39,330 nt of DNA from a virus: positions 1 through 39,330 of the IMG/VR virus record IMGVR_UViG_3300028843_000062; one strand, 5' to 3'. Below are positions 7,934 through 14,188 of the stretch, one piece after another (the first letter of the stretch is position 1; the number at the start of each line of letters is the position of its first letter). The notes beneath the pieces were generated by a model that worked only from the letters and a program-made list of their open reading frames with translations, was not told the DNA's origin and ran no database searches. Made by a program: the position numbers and the translations under genes.

Positions 7934-8150
7934 AGACAATTACCCAATCCTCTGCTAGTAAGTCAGTCTGGCTACAGAGCCAAGGAACAAATTGATCGTC
8001 CACTGTCTTCATATAAATATATGGTAGTGTCATCTTACTATGCTCATCCGGCACTTGTAACTCCAGATACATGTCTTTGCCATTCCAGCCTAAACGCTGT
8101 ACCCGAGTACCTGGTGAGCTCATTACTGCTATTGCTGCTCCAATATCCAT
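7926..8150 (-). CDS. Tad2-type sponge, DUF2829 family (anti-Thoeris/anti-CBASS candidate)
   Basis: A 74-residue protein with the DUF2829 layout: N-terminal MDIGAAIAVMSSPGTRVQRL, the GWNGKDMYLELQ strand, PYIYMKTVDD, and the C-terminal PWLCSQTDLLAEDWVIV. DUF2829 proteins include Tad2, a tetrameric sponge that binds the gcADPR signal made by Thoeris TIR proteins. Homologues have also been reported to bind CBASS dinucleotides. The start has AGGGG 5 bases upstream, eight bases after the scaffold stop. The gene is embedded between scaffold and capsid genes and coupled to a second sponge gene. The fold call is strong; the ligand is inferred. Confidence 0.85.
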   Translation of the reverse strand: MDIGAAIAVMSSPGTRVQRLGWNGKDMYLELQVPDEHSKMTLPYIYMKTVDDQFVPWLCSQTDLLAEDWVIVYG

Positions 8151-8158
8151 ACTAACCC

Positions 8159-8860
8159 CTAAAATATAGTCTTTTTGTAGGTCTCTTCAAAGTCACCAGT
8201 CTGAGCCTCTACCGACGGCTCTCTACCACCTGCCACCTTACCTAAGTTGAGAGTATCGTCGTCGGTAGAATCTGTGGAGCCTTGTATAACTTTATCGGCC
8301 TTCAGGAACTCTCCTGCTTCAGCCAGGAACTCTTCAAATGTAATATCTCCGGCCTCAAGCTTACGCTTGAATCTTGGTGGGAGGTCATTTTCAACTACCT
8401 CATCTGTTAGTGTGATACCTGTAGACTCGGACCATACAGCCATCTGTTCATTGCGAATCTCAAGCTCAGACTTGTTAGCCGATTTCGTAGCTATTTCTTC
8501 TAGCTCAGTCTCCAGAGCTGTTGTAGCCTCTTGCTCGTAGTCGTTCAGTTTTTCTCTCCAGGCGTCTGGATTCTCTTTCTTAAGCCTGTGTAATTCAGCT
8601 GCCTGAACCGCAGAGAGTTTACCACCTTGCGTTAGAGCGTGCTCCTGAAGACCCTCAGCTATAGCTTTCTGGCGTTTAGCTTCTTGCTGCGCCTTAGTAT
8701 AGCCAGCTTGTGTATCACGATAGCGCCGCTCTGATGTAACAGCGAATAACGTAGGCTCATCTAGATCTTGAGCTACGTCTTCTGGTAGAGTCCATTTGCC
8801 GTCTTCAGCCTTCGTCATCTGACTTACTAGTGTGTCTACCTTTTCTTTAAACTCGGACAT
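8159..8860 (-). CDS. Capsid scaffold protein
   Basis: A 233-residue, highly charged, mostly helical protein (long E/K/A/Q-rich stretch around residues 50-140, including LKKENPDAWREKLNDYEQEA), with an acidic C-terminal region and a short basic end (ETYKKTIF). Position and composition fit a scaffold that templates head assembly and binds the coat protein through its tail. It starts with a strong GGAGG site 7 bases before the ATG. It is the first gene of the leftward late operon, driven by the divergent promoter region at 8903-8939. No protease motif is seen within it. Confidence 0.75.
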   Translation of the reverse strand: MSEFKEKVDTLVSQMTKAEDGKWTLPEDVAQDLDEPTLFAVTSERRYRDTQAGYTKAQQEAKRQKAIAEGLQEHALTQGGKLSAVQAAELHRLKKENPDAWREKLNDYEQEATTALETELEEIATKSANKSELEIRNEQMAVWSESTGITLTDEVVENDLPPRFKRKLEAGDITFEEFLAEAGEFLKADKVIQGSTDSTDDDTLNLGKVAGGREPSVEAQTGDFEETYKKTIF

Positions 8861-8902
8861 GCGAATCCCTCCGTAGGGGTGCTGAGAATAATTGATTTTC
8901 TT

Positions 8903-8939
8903 ATTTACAATATAACTATATCATGATATTCTTGTAAAT
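8903..8939. promoter_or_regulatory. Symmetric divergent promoter/operator between late and packaging genes
   Basis: ATTTACAA (8903-8910) and TTGTAAAT (8932-8939) are perfect inverted repeats around ATATCATGATAT (8918-8929), itself a 12-bp palindrome. On the minus strand TTTACA (8933-8938) and TATATT (8909-8914) sit 18 bp apart. On the plus strand TTTACA (8904-8909) and TATTCT (8927-8932) sit 17 bp apart. Each -35 thus overlaps or abuts the other's -10, so polymerase could occupy only one orientation at a time. The rightward -10 is weak. Confidence 0.5.
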
Positions 8940-8994
8940 GGAATTAATTATTTTATTTATTTTCTATCTACTTATTAACTAGTGAGGTCATAGC

Positions 8995-9174
8995 ATGGCA
9001 GCAAAGACACACAGCTTCTGTACTAAGAATGATGCTGATACAATGTTCGTGGATGCTTTGCGCATTAGTGAGCGACGTGAAGGACGTGTCAACTTTTCAT
9101 GGGTAGTTATTCAGGCGCTCAAAGAGTACTCAGACAAGAGACTACAGGAGACTAAAAGTGGATCACCAAAGTAG
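8995..9174 (+). CDS. Small putative DNA-binding protein before terminase
   Basis: A 59-residue protein starting MAAKTHSFCTKNDADTMFVD, preceded by GAGGT eight bases before the ATG. The segment VNFSWVVIQALKEYSDKRLQ resembles the second half of ribbon-helix-helix repressors (a strand-turn followed by two helices), but the match is only suggestive. It overlaps the terminase small subunit by 17 bases and is first in the rightward packaging operon. It could regulate the divergent promoter at 8903-8939 or assist DNA recognition in packaging. Confidence 0.6.
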   Translation: MAAKTHSFCTKNDADTMFVDALRISERREGRVNFSWVVIQALKEYSDKRLQETKSGSPK

Positions 9175-9679
9175 ATTACTTTGTCTAGCTCATCTGAAGA
9201 ATGGAGAAACTCCCGCCAAAGCAGCTGAAAAGGTAGGTCTTAGTTACGCTACAGCGCTTAAGCTTCGGAAACAGCTCCATGAGGCAGAGAGCAGTGATGC
9301 AATTCTAGAGTTGTTCGATTTACCTGAAGCTGCACTCGAGATACTCCTAAACGCGGTAACTAATGAGCTTACTCCAGCCATCGAGGCATTCGGTGTAGGG
9401 GAACTAGTTGAAGAACAGGTGCATGAACTAAGTATGTCCGTAGCCGGTGGCAAGTTACTGGATCAGCAGATGCAAGCTGCTGCTATTGCCCTGACAGACA
9501 AGATTGCACAGGTAGCAGTTATAGCGAACAACGCTGAGACTGTCCTAATTCTTGCCAAAAGTCTGAGTGAACTGCATGTGAGTTTCTTTGGCGCAGGCGG
9601 TGGTATTAGTAGAGGTGGCAGTAGTAATGAACTGGGGCTACCTGCTCCTGGGTCTTTTGAGAGACACTTACGGTCATAG
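9158..9679 (+). CDS. terS: Terminase small subunit (putative)
   Basis: A 173-residue protein with an N-terminal helix-turn-helix (GETPAKAAEKVGLSYATALK, residues about 15-35) followed by helical oligomerisation segments and a flexible Gly/Ser-rich tail (GAGGGISRGGSSNE). The start is GTG at 9158, fixed by AGGAG seven bases upstream. DNA recognition by an N-terminal HTH plus the position before the large terminase supports a packaging-initiation role. The gap of 117 bp to the large subunit is unusual and holds the 27-bp element at 9690. Confidence 0.7.
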   Translation: MDHQSRLLCLAHLKNGETPAKAAEKVGLSYATALKLRKQLHEAESSDAILELFDLPEAALEILLNAVTNELTPAIEAFGVGELVEEQVHELSMSVAGGKLLDQQMQAAAIALTDKIAQVAVIANNAETVLILAKSLSELHVSFFGAGGGISRGGSSNELGLPAPGSFERHLRS

Positions 9680-9689
9680 TGGAGCTCCT

Positions 9690-9716
9690 GTATCGCGTTT
9701 TAAGACGTTTTATTTT
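9690..9716 (+). repeat. 27-bp inverted repeat, left copy
   Basis: These 27 bases, beginning GTATCGCGTTTTAAGACG, recur exactly as the reverse complement at 28995-29021. The element contains CGTTTTA twice (9696-9702 and 9706-9712), one helical turn apart, and a near-palindrome CGTTTTAAGACG. It lies in the gap between the two terminase genes, 80 bases before the large subunit. The role is unknown: protein-binding site, recombination site or packaging signal are possible. Confidence 0.9.
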
Positions 9717-9796
9717 GGGCCGTACGGATTATCATATATTTAGATAAAACTTGGCCACGGATCGTTATGGAGACCGTGGGCTGAATTGGAGATAGT

Positions 9797-11389
9797 ATGT
9801 TATGTAATATCGCGCGTGACGATTTTGTCGCTTTGTATAGCGAGGAGCTATGGAAGACCCTAACTACTCAACCAGAAGATTTCAATACCCTTGTACAGGA
9901 CTATTTGCCCTCAAAACTGTGGCGCTTAAACAACTTGTACTCTATTATTGACAAAGCTGGTGACCCCATACCGTTTGTCATGAATCGAGCTCAACTAATT
10001 GTATATGCTGCGAGTCTCGAGCACTCACGGCTTATAATACTTAAGAGTAGGCAACAGGGGATTTCGACTTTCTGGCTTATATCATACTTCGATGACCTGA
10101 TTACCAAGAGTAATACCAACTGCGGGCTTATGGCACAGGGCAAGGACGAAGCAGGGACTTTGTTAGAACGGCTGAAGCATGTGTGGAATACTCTTGATCC
10201 ATGGGTAAAAGAACTCTTTGAGCTACGAGTGCTCAAAGACAACTCCGCAGAGTTCAAGCTGTCTAATAATTCAACCATGTTCATACGTACCTCATTCCGT
10301 TCTGCGACCTTACAGAGGTTACATATCAGTGAGTTAGGCAAGATAGCTAACAAATACCCAGAACGAGCTAAGGAAACCAAGACTGGCACATTGCAAGCAC
10401 TGGCTCCAGGTAATACAGGGGTCATTGAGTCTACTGCAGAAGGTGTTAACATGTTTAAGTACATGTGGGATGCTAGCATTAAACAAGATGGGGCAGGGGT
10501 GCTAGCAGGTAAAGATTTCAAGCCTGTATTCCTATCATGGCTAGACGATCCTGATTGTGTCGAATTCGAGACCCAGTATCCTGATCAAGAAGAGCTAGAT
10601 TACTTTGCACGGCTAGAACTAGAGTTAGGGCGTGTTATATCAGTAGAGCAACGTAACTTCTGGATTGCCCAACATCGAGAACTAGAAGGTGACATACACC
10701 AGGAATATCCAGCTACTCCCGAAGAAGCCTTCACTGCAGCGCAGGACGGCACTTACTGGGCTAAGCGCTATCTTGAGTGTGTAGTTCGCGTAGGGCATAA
10801 GAAGCCGTATTCTGAATTGTATGACACTAACTTAGATGTTTATGTAGTGCTAGATGCCGGTCGTAGTGATTATATGGTGCTAGTGTTTTTTCAAGTGTGG
10901 AGAGGACAGATTCGAATCATCTACGAATACTACAATACTGGAGAATGGTTAGGGCACTATGTAACTAAGGCCGCTGAACTAAAGGATGAGTTTGGGTGGG
11001 ATATAGTACATTGGTATCTTCCTCATGATATGGGTGTGATTGATCTAACCCAGGAAGAAAACAAAACTAGGGAGGAGATACTTCACGACCTCGGAGTGTA
11101 CAATACTACCATCTTAGCCAAGAATTCAAGGTCGGCAGGTATAGAAGAAGTCAGACAAGCCTTTTCTAATATCTGGATTAGTTCTGACTGTGTGTATATC
11201 GAGCAGTGTTGCCTTAACTATACTAAAGACTGGAATCCGCTACTTGAAGTATGGCGCGATGAACCTAAGCGTAACCGCTGGTGCCATGGCGCGGATACTG
11301 TTAGGTACATGATACAGACTGTAGCGTATCATTTGAGTGACGGCGAGAGCGACGATTATAATCCAGTTGTTAGTGGTATGGCACTATAA
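9797..11389 (+). CDS. terL: Terminase large subunit
   Basis: A 530-residue ATPase-nuclease that pumps DNA into the prohead. The ATPase half has a Walker A-like motif KSRQQGIST (residues 83-91), the usual phage form with K-S-R-Q-Q-G, and a Walker B ending LHISE (175-179). The nuclease half starts with VYVVLDAGRSD (acidic Asp353), followed by LPHDMGV and a late GADTVRYM motif, giving the metal-binding acidic set of an RNase H-like nuclease. GGAG lies six bases before the ATG. It is transcribed with the early-block strand, opposite to portal and capsid genes, which is less common. Confidence 0.95.
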   Translation: MLCNIARDDFVALYSEELWKTLTTQPEDFNTLVQDYLPSKLWRLNNLYSIIDKAGDPIPFVMNRAQLIVYAASLEHSRLIILKSRQQGISTFWLISYFDDLITKSNTNCGLMAQGKDEAGTLLERLKHVWNTLDPWVKELFELRVLKDNSAEFKLSNNSTMFIRTSFRSATLQRLHISELGKIANKYPERAKETKTGTLQALAPGNTGVIESTAEGVNMFKYMWDASIKQDGAGVLAGKDFKPVFLSWLDDPDCVEFETQYPDQEELDYFARLELELGRVISVEQRNFWIAQHRELEGDIHQEYPATPEEAFTAAQDGTYWAKRYLECVVRVGHKKPYSELYDTNLDVYVVLDAGRSDYMVLVFFQVWRGQIRIIYEYYNTGEWLGHYVTKAAELKDEFGWDIVHWYLPHDMGVIDLTQEENKTREEILHDLGVYNTTILAKNSRSAGIEEVRQAFSNIWISSDCVYIEQCCLNYTKDWNPLLEVWRDEPKRNRWCHGADTVRYMIQTVAYHLSDGESDDYNPVVSGMAL

Positions 11390-11551
11390 CGTCATGTGCG
11401 TCATGTGATTACTATTTGATATTGTGTATGTTAGGGGTATGTATACACATATAATAATATTAATAATTCTATAGATATTATTACATTTAATAGTGTGAAT
11501 AGTCATTACATGTCGTACATAGATACTTCAGATAGCACTCAGTCGATACTC

Positions 11552-11628
11552 TATAGCTACCAACTACTAACTCTACTAGTTATTATTGATATCATTGACA
11601 TAAAAAGCATATAACTACCAACTACTAA
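11552..11628 (+). repeat. Two 19-bp direct repeats
   Basis: TATAGCTACCAACTACTAA (11552-11570) and TATAACTACCAACTACTAA (11610-11628) differ at one position and lie 58 bp apart. They flank an AT-rich segment containing ATTGATATCAT. They could be initiator-type or regulator binding sites; nothing in the sequence decides this. Confidence 0.75.
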
Positions 11629-11791
11629 ATGTTGTGAACTTTCACGCCGCCGTAACCTCCCCTGGGGGCACCAGCGAGGAGAATACTGACTAGTATATTA
11701 GTATGTTAGAATATGCTGACATTCCAATGTTATCACATACCTATGTGTTAATATCATGACATGCGTGCATGCCTATACAGTAAAATAGTAA

Positions 11792-11835
11792 TATTCGTCA
11801 CATGAATAGTGGACATAGGTATAAATGATTGTACA
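11792..11835 (+). promoter_or_regulatory. Composite 44-bp element, copy 1
   Basis: The dyad TATTCGTCACATGAATA (11792-11808) is followed after 20 bp by TTGTAC (11829-11834). The last 15 bases read TATAAATGATTGTACA (from 11820), as in copy 3. The expected -10 position (near 11852) is poor, so the promoter would be weak or activator-dependent. The region just downstream carries the long palindrome at 11879 rather than a gene. Confidence 0.6.
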
Positions 11836-11878
11836 CCAGGCTCTAGTCTACTTATCTCCCATGAGTCTATCAATACTG

Positions 11879-11916
11879 TAGGTATAACAAACTCGCGAGC
11901 GAGTTTGTTATACCTA
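11879..11916. repeat. Perfect 18-bp inverted repeat with 2-base spacer
   Basis: TAGGTATAACAAACTCGC (11879-11896), spacer GA, then the exact reverse complement (11899-11916). It has no T-run on either side, so it is not an ordinary terminator. It could extrude as a cruciform, act as a large operator, or form a very stable RNA hairpin if transcribed. Confidence 0.9.
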
Positions 11917-11955
11917 AAGCAATGAAAGCCTTATGTAAGCTACGTGATAGTCGAG

Positions 11956-12021
11956 TATTCACCAAATGAATACAGTGTATAAGCACAAAGAATTGTACAA
12001 CAGTAGTGGATGTGATATTAT
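11956..12021 (+). promoter_or_regulatory. Composite element copy 2 with sigma-70-like promoter
   Basis: The dyad TATTCACCAAATGAATA (11956-11972) is followed after 20 bp by TTGTAC (11993-11998), a 17-bp spacer and TATTAT (12016-12021). Transcription would start near 12028. The dyad is centred about 64 bp upstream of the start, a position used by activators that contact RNA polymerase from upstream. It drives the 148-residue gene at 12128. Confidence 0.65.
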
Positions 12022-12025
12022 GTAC

Positions 12026-12052
12026 ACATGAATTGATTAACTCAATTCATGT
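12026..12052 (+). promoter_or_regulatory. 5' leader stem-loop
   Basis: ACATGAATTGA (12026-12036) and TCAATTCATGT (12042-12052) form a perfect 11-bp stem with loop TTAAC. It sits at the predicted transcription start, so the mRNA would begin with a hairpin, which commonly protects against 5'-end-dependent decay. A similar arrangement is at 18707-18726. Confidence 0.6.
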
Positions 12053-12127
12053 TGTTTAACAATCTAGCCTGTCAGACCACTATTGTCACATGTGTGGCAA
12101 TATTCAACCTAACTAAAGGTATATATT

Positions 12128-12574
12128 ATGTCAGTTCTTAAAGTAAATTTTGAATCAATCTACTCTGTGTTAGAGGCAAACCAAGACAAGAAAGTCAAGG
12201 ATATCATGAACTTACTGATACCTTTGATGGTGTCGAAACAGAGAGACTCGAATAGTAGAACTAATGATGATGGTGAACTAGAGATATTCTGTTATTATCA
12301 CAAAGAGTGGGAACTTACTACTCAGGTGGAATACGGAGCAAAATCTGGCTCAAAAACAGGCTTGAATTCAATGTGTAAGGTTGGTGTGAATGCATGGACC
12401 AAGCAGCAACGTGATTTCAAGACTAACAAGGCTGAATTACTTCAAAAAGTAATTGATGAAGACTTGTCAGTAGAAGACCTAAAAGATGAGATTCTCAAAC
12501 TTGAGGATATCAAGGATTCGGTCATACCACTGATTGACTATCATCATGATCTAGCTCTAGTAGAGAATGTCTAG
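12128..12574 (+). CDS. Unknown phage protein, copy A of a paralogous pair
   Basis: A 148-residue protein (MSVLKVNFESIYSVLEANQD). Its central part, GLNSMCKVGVNAWTKQQRDF, is nearly the same as GLNTMCKAGTSLWTKQQRDF in the minus-strand gene at 14882-15409. Both have a shared N-terminal helix, an internal beta-like YYHKEW/YYFKKW segment and a charged helical C-terminus. I recognise the shared motif as recurring in phage proteins of unknown function. It has its own promoter and 5' stem-loop and is followed by a tiny membrane peptide and a terminator. The basic conserved core suggests nucleic acid binding, which is inference. Confidence 0.75.
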   Translation: MSVLKVNFESIYSVLEANQDKKVKDIMNLLIPLMVSKQRDSNSRTNDDGELEIFCYYHKEWELTTQVEYGAKSGSKTGLNSMCKVGVNAWTKQQRDFKTNKAELLQKVIDEDLSVEDLKDEILKLEDIKDSVIPLIDYHHDLALVENV

Positions 12575-12659
12575 ACTGGTATTCTACGGACTGGTGGTGT
12601 GTTTGTGCATCACCTTTCCACCGTTGATTTTAGTCATACTCTTTTTGAGATTAATCTAG
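12567..12659 (+). CDS. 30-residue single-span membrane peptide
   Basis: Starts at an ATG overlapping the previous stop (ATGTCTAG) and encodes MSRLVFYGLVVCL, then CITFPPLILVILFLRLI, almost entirely hydrophobic with Arg near both ends. The stop codon lies within the first arm of the terminator. The fit between gene, overlap and terminator supports reality, but there is no strong ribosome site, so it would depend on coupling. A role in membrane perturbation or holin-like activity is possible but unproven. Confidence 0.5.
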   Translation: MSRLVFYGLVVCLCITFPPLILVILFLRLI

Positions 12660-12682
12660 GACCCCTCGTGGGTCCTTTTTTT
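12658..12682 (+). terminator. Intrinsic terminator
   Basis: AGGACCC (12658-12664), loop CTCGT, GGGTCCT (12670-12676), followed by a run of seven T's. It ends the short transcription unit that starts near 12028. Confidence 0.9.
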
Positions 12683-12768
12683 ATACTCAAAATCTAAGGG
12701 TAATACTACTGAGCATGAATTATAATTGGCCCTGGTTAACTAAGAGAGGGCGGACATCTGCTACTGTT

Positions 12769-12884
12769 TCCATGTACACCATGTATTTACTATTTAAATT
12801 TATAATATGTATTCTTTAATATTAAATATATCATAAATATAGCCTATATATACAGACCCAGAATCTCGACATGGTGTACATGGA
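12769..12884. repeat. 16-bp inverted repeats flanking an 84-bp AT-rich core
   Basis: TCCATGTACACCATGT (12769-12784) and ACATGGTGTACATGGA (12869-12884) are exact reverse complements. The 84 bases between them are strongly AT-rich, with runs such as TATTTACTATTTAAATTTAT. Each arm contains TGTACA. The layout resembles an easily melted segment bounded by protein sites. Confidence 0.85.
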
Positions 12885-12957
12885 CCTTTTTTGGCCTAAC
12901 TCCTTGATTTTTAACGCTTTTTTCCTATCTGCCACCCTCACTATGCCTAAAAAAGTC

Positions 12958-13057
12958 CGCTATTTAAGAAGATCAAATTCTAGGCTATCCTAACCAATCC
13001 GGTCTAATTTAGACCTTCTTCTATCGTAGTGTAAAGAAATCATCTACTTAAATAGCG
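12958..13057. repeat. 11-bp inverted repeats CGCTATTTAAG/CTTAAATAGCG
   Basis: The arms at 12958-12968 and 13047-13057 are exact reverse complements, and the palindrome at 13001-13015 lies almost at their centre. They are part of the dyad-rich control region upstream of 13176. Confidence 0.65.
13001..13015. promoter_or_regulatory. 15-bp operator-like palindrome
   Basis: GGTCTAATTTAGACC is a perfect dyad with a single central base. It lies about 110 bp upstream of the -35 box at 13123. It has no T-run; a regulator site is more likely than a terminator. Confidence 0.5.
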
Positions 13058-13122
13058 CCGAACCTCTTTCATCAGCTATATCCAAAAGTTATAACTATCT
13101 CCATAAAAAATACAAAAAGTTA

Positions 13123-13152
13123 TTATACTTTTACTTTTGACTGTGCTATAAT
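13123..13152 (+). promoter_or_regulatory. Strong extended -10 sigma-70 promoter
   Basis: TGCTATAAT gives a perfect -10 (13147-13152) with the TGn extension. TTATAC (13123-13128) lies 18 bp upstream as a weak -35. It serves the small-gene operon 13176-14188. Confidence 0.75.
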
Positions 13153-13175
13153 ATGCTTACAAAATAGGAAATCTT

Positions 13176-13532
13176 ATGAAATATCATGTAACAATGCTAG
13201 CACTAAATACCGTCACAGTAGAAGGCGCCACCATCGACAAGGTAACCGACAAACTCAATAATCTCACATTAGTTATTGAGGCTAACACTAGAAAAGGCGC
13301 CATATTAAAGGTACAAACTATGACACCAGCACCACCATATACCTACTTAGTTTACCTGCATGACAATAGGACAAAAGCATTCAGGATAACTATTGCAGTA
13401 CCACAAGAATCGTATAGACGGTATAGGCTAACAGTTCTTGCAGACTCGCAAGCACAGGCCCTGCGTCAATTGGCAGTAATCATCCCTAAGACAACATATG
13501 AACTAAGACACATAGGAGAAGTAAATGTTTAA
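13176..13532 (+). CDS. Unknown 118-residue early protein
   Basis: First gene after a strong promoter, with AGGA nine bases before the ATG. It is basic and beta-rich (MKYHVTMLALNTVTVEGATI). Its C-terminal 45 residues (RRYRLTVLADSQAQALRQLA, then TTYELRHIGEVN) resemble the 53-residue product encoded immediately downstream (YKITIRASSISSAIKTIEKA, then TTYQLRSI). It seems to hold two degenerate copies of one small alpha-beta domain. Early position and small basic size suggest a host-takeover or regulatory protein; no family is recognised. Confidence 0.65.
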   Translation: MKYHVTMLALNTVTVEGATIDKVTDKLNNLTLVIEANTRKGAILKVQTMTPAPPYTYLVYLHDNRTKAFRITIAVPQESYRRYRLTVLADSQAQALRQLAVIIPKTTYELRHIGEVNV

Positions 13533-13686
13533 ATACACTGCACTACTACACTCAACTAGGCCCTATAAAATAACTATAAGGGCCAGCTCTATTAGTTCTG
13601 CAATAAAGACTATAGAAAAGGCGTTAGCCACTACAGCCACAACAACATACCAATTAAGGAGCATCACACGTGACAATACTCAATAA
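13525..13686 (+). CDS. 53-residue paralogue of the preceding protein's C-terminal domain
   Basis: The ATG at 13525 overlaps the previous stop (ATGTTTAA) and follows AGGAG with good spacing. The product, starting MFKYTALLHSTRPYKITIRA, aligns with residues about 70-118 of the upstream protein, including the final TTY(Q/E)LR(S/H)I motif. It ends inside the protease gene start, overlapping by 17 bases. The tandem arrangement points to local duplication. Function unknown. Confidence 0.6.
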   Translation: MFKYTALLHSTRPYKITIRASSISSAIKTIEKALATTATTTYQLRSITRDNTQ

Positions 13687-14188
13687 ACAATTGATACAGG
13701 AAATGTACGCCGTAGAGCTGCACTGTGCGCAAAAGGTATTTCCACTACAAACCTGGGGACACACTGCCCCACACTTGAGTTTCTTCACCTCGAAGACAAC
13801 ATTCGGGCAGGCACATTCGTCAGGTAAGTTAGAAATCTCGACTGTTTATATTGGCACAACTAACTACACTGATCTGAGAGATACAATACGGCATGAACTA
13901 GCACACCTTATAGCCGGTATTCGTCAAGGCCATAACAGTAACTGGAAGCGGATAATCTCACATTTAGGGGGTAAACCTGAGCGACTAAGTACTCCGACAG
14001 GTAAATTAGCTAGTAACATGAAGCGAAAATGGCGATTGCACGGTACAACAGTAGACGGTGCAACCGTCGCATTCCATACATCTCATACCAAGCAATCTAA
14101 GTACCTATCCTACACCCCGACCGAACATCGTCAGTACAAGCACAATGGTGTAGTGATAGCCAAGTTTACTTACAAGCGATCAGTGTAA
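13670..14188 (+). CDS. SprT-like zinc metallopeptidase
   Basis: A 172-residue protein starting with GTG, supported by AAGGAG eight bases upstream. It carries HELAH (residues 75-79) within DTIRHELAHLIAG, followed by GHNSNWKRI, where His88 would complete the zinc site. This is the SprT/SprT-like arrangement. Relatives cleave proteins, including DNA-protein crosslinks (Spartan), but phage versions are uncharacterised. The C-terminus is basic (YKHNGVVIAKFTYKRSV) and could bind nucleic acid. It ends in a 9-base convergent overlap with the dUTPase gene. Confidence 0.8.
   Translation: MTILNKQLIQEMYAVELHCAQKVFPLQTWGHTAPHLSFFTSKTTFGQAHSSGKLEISTVYIGTTNYTDLRDTIRHELAHLIAGIRQGHNSNWKRIISHLGGKPERLSTPTGKLASNMKRKWRLHGTTVDGATVAFHTSHTKQSKYLSYTPTEHRQYKHNGVVIAKFTYKRSV

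Larger units (their letters stand above)
11390..12127. other. 738-bp gene-free regulatory region
   Basis: No convincing gene is present. The segment is AT-rich and holds a tandem CGTCATGTG duplication just after the terminase stop (11390-11407), two copies of a 19-bp repeat, CACATA-CC-TATGTG (11734-11747), two copies of the 44-bp composite promoter element, a long perfect palindrome, and a promoter with a 5' stem-loop. A small GC-rich island (11644-11680) stands out from the surroundings. Its density of dyads fits a control region and possibly a replication origin. Confidence 0.7.
12683..13122. other. Gene-free AT-rich region with nested inverted repeats
   Basis: About 440 bases with no supported gene. 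It contains the 16-bp inverted repeats around an AT-rich core (12769-12884), an 11-bp inverted repeat pair (12958/13047) around a 15-bp palindrome, and runs of T and A. With 11390-12127 it forms the most likely site for an origin or master control region. Confidence 0.6.

Noticed and set aside
9991-10521. 176-codon minus-strand frame within the terminase large subunit gene
   Set aside because: It is antisense to a gene with clear catalytic motifs and has no translation signal or sensible product.
11509-11613. 34-codon frame after the terminase gene
   Set aside because: No ribosome site, contains one of the 19-bp direct repeats, and sits in a clearly regulatory AT-rich segment.
11552-11628. 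Short repeats considered as a CRISPR or large iteron array
   Set aside because: Only two copies; no regular spacer pattern or Cas genes. An origin role remains possible but is not shown.
11879-11916. Long palindrome considered as an intrinsic terminator
   Set aside because: No T-run on either strand and nearly 500 bases after the nearest stop codon.
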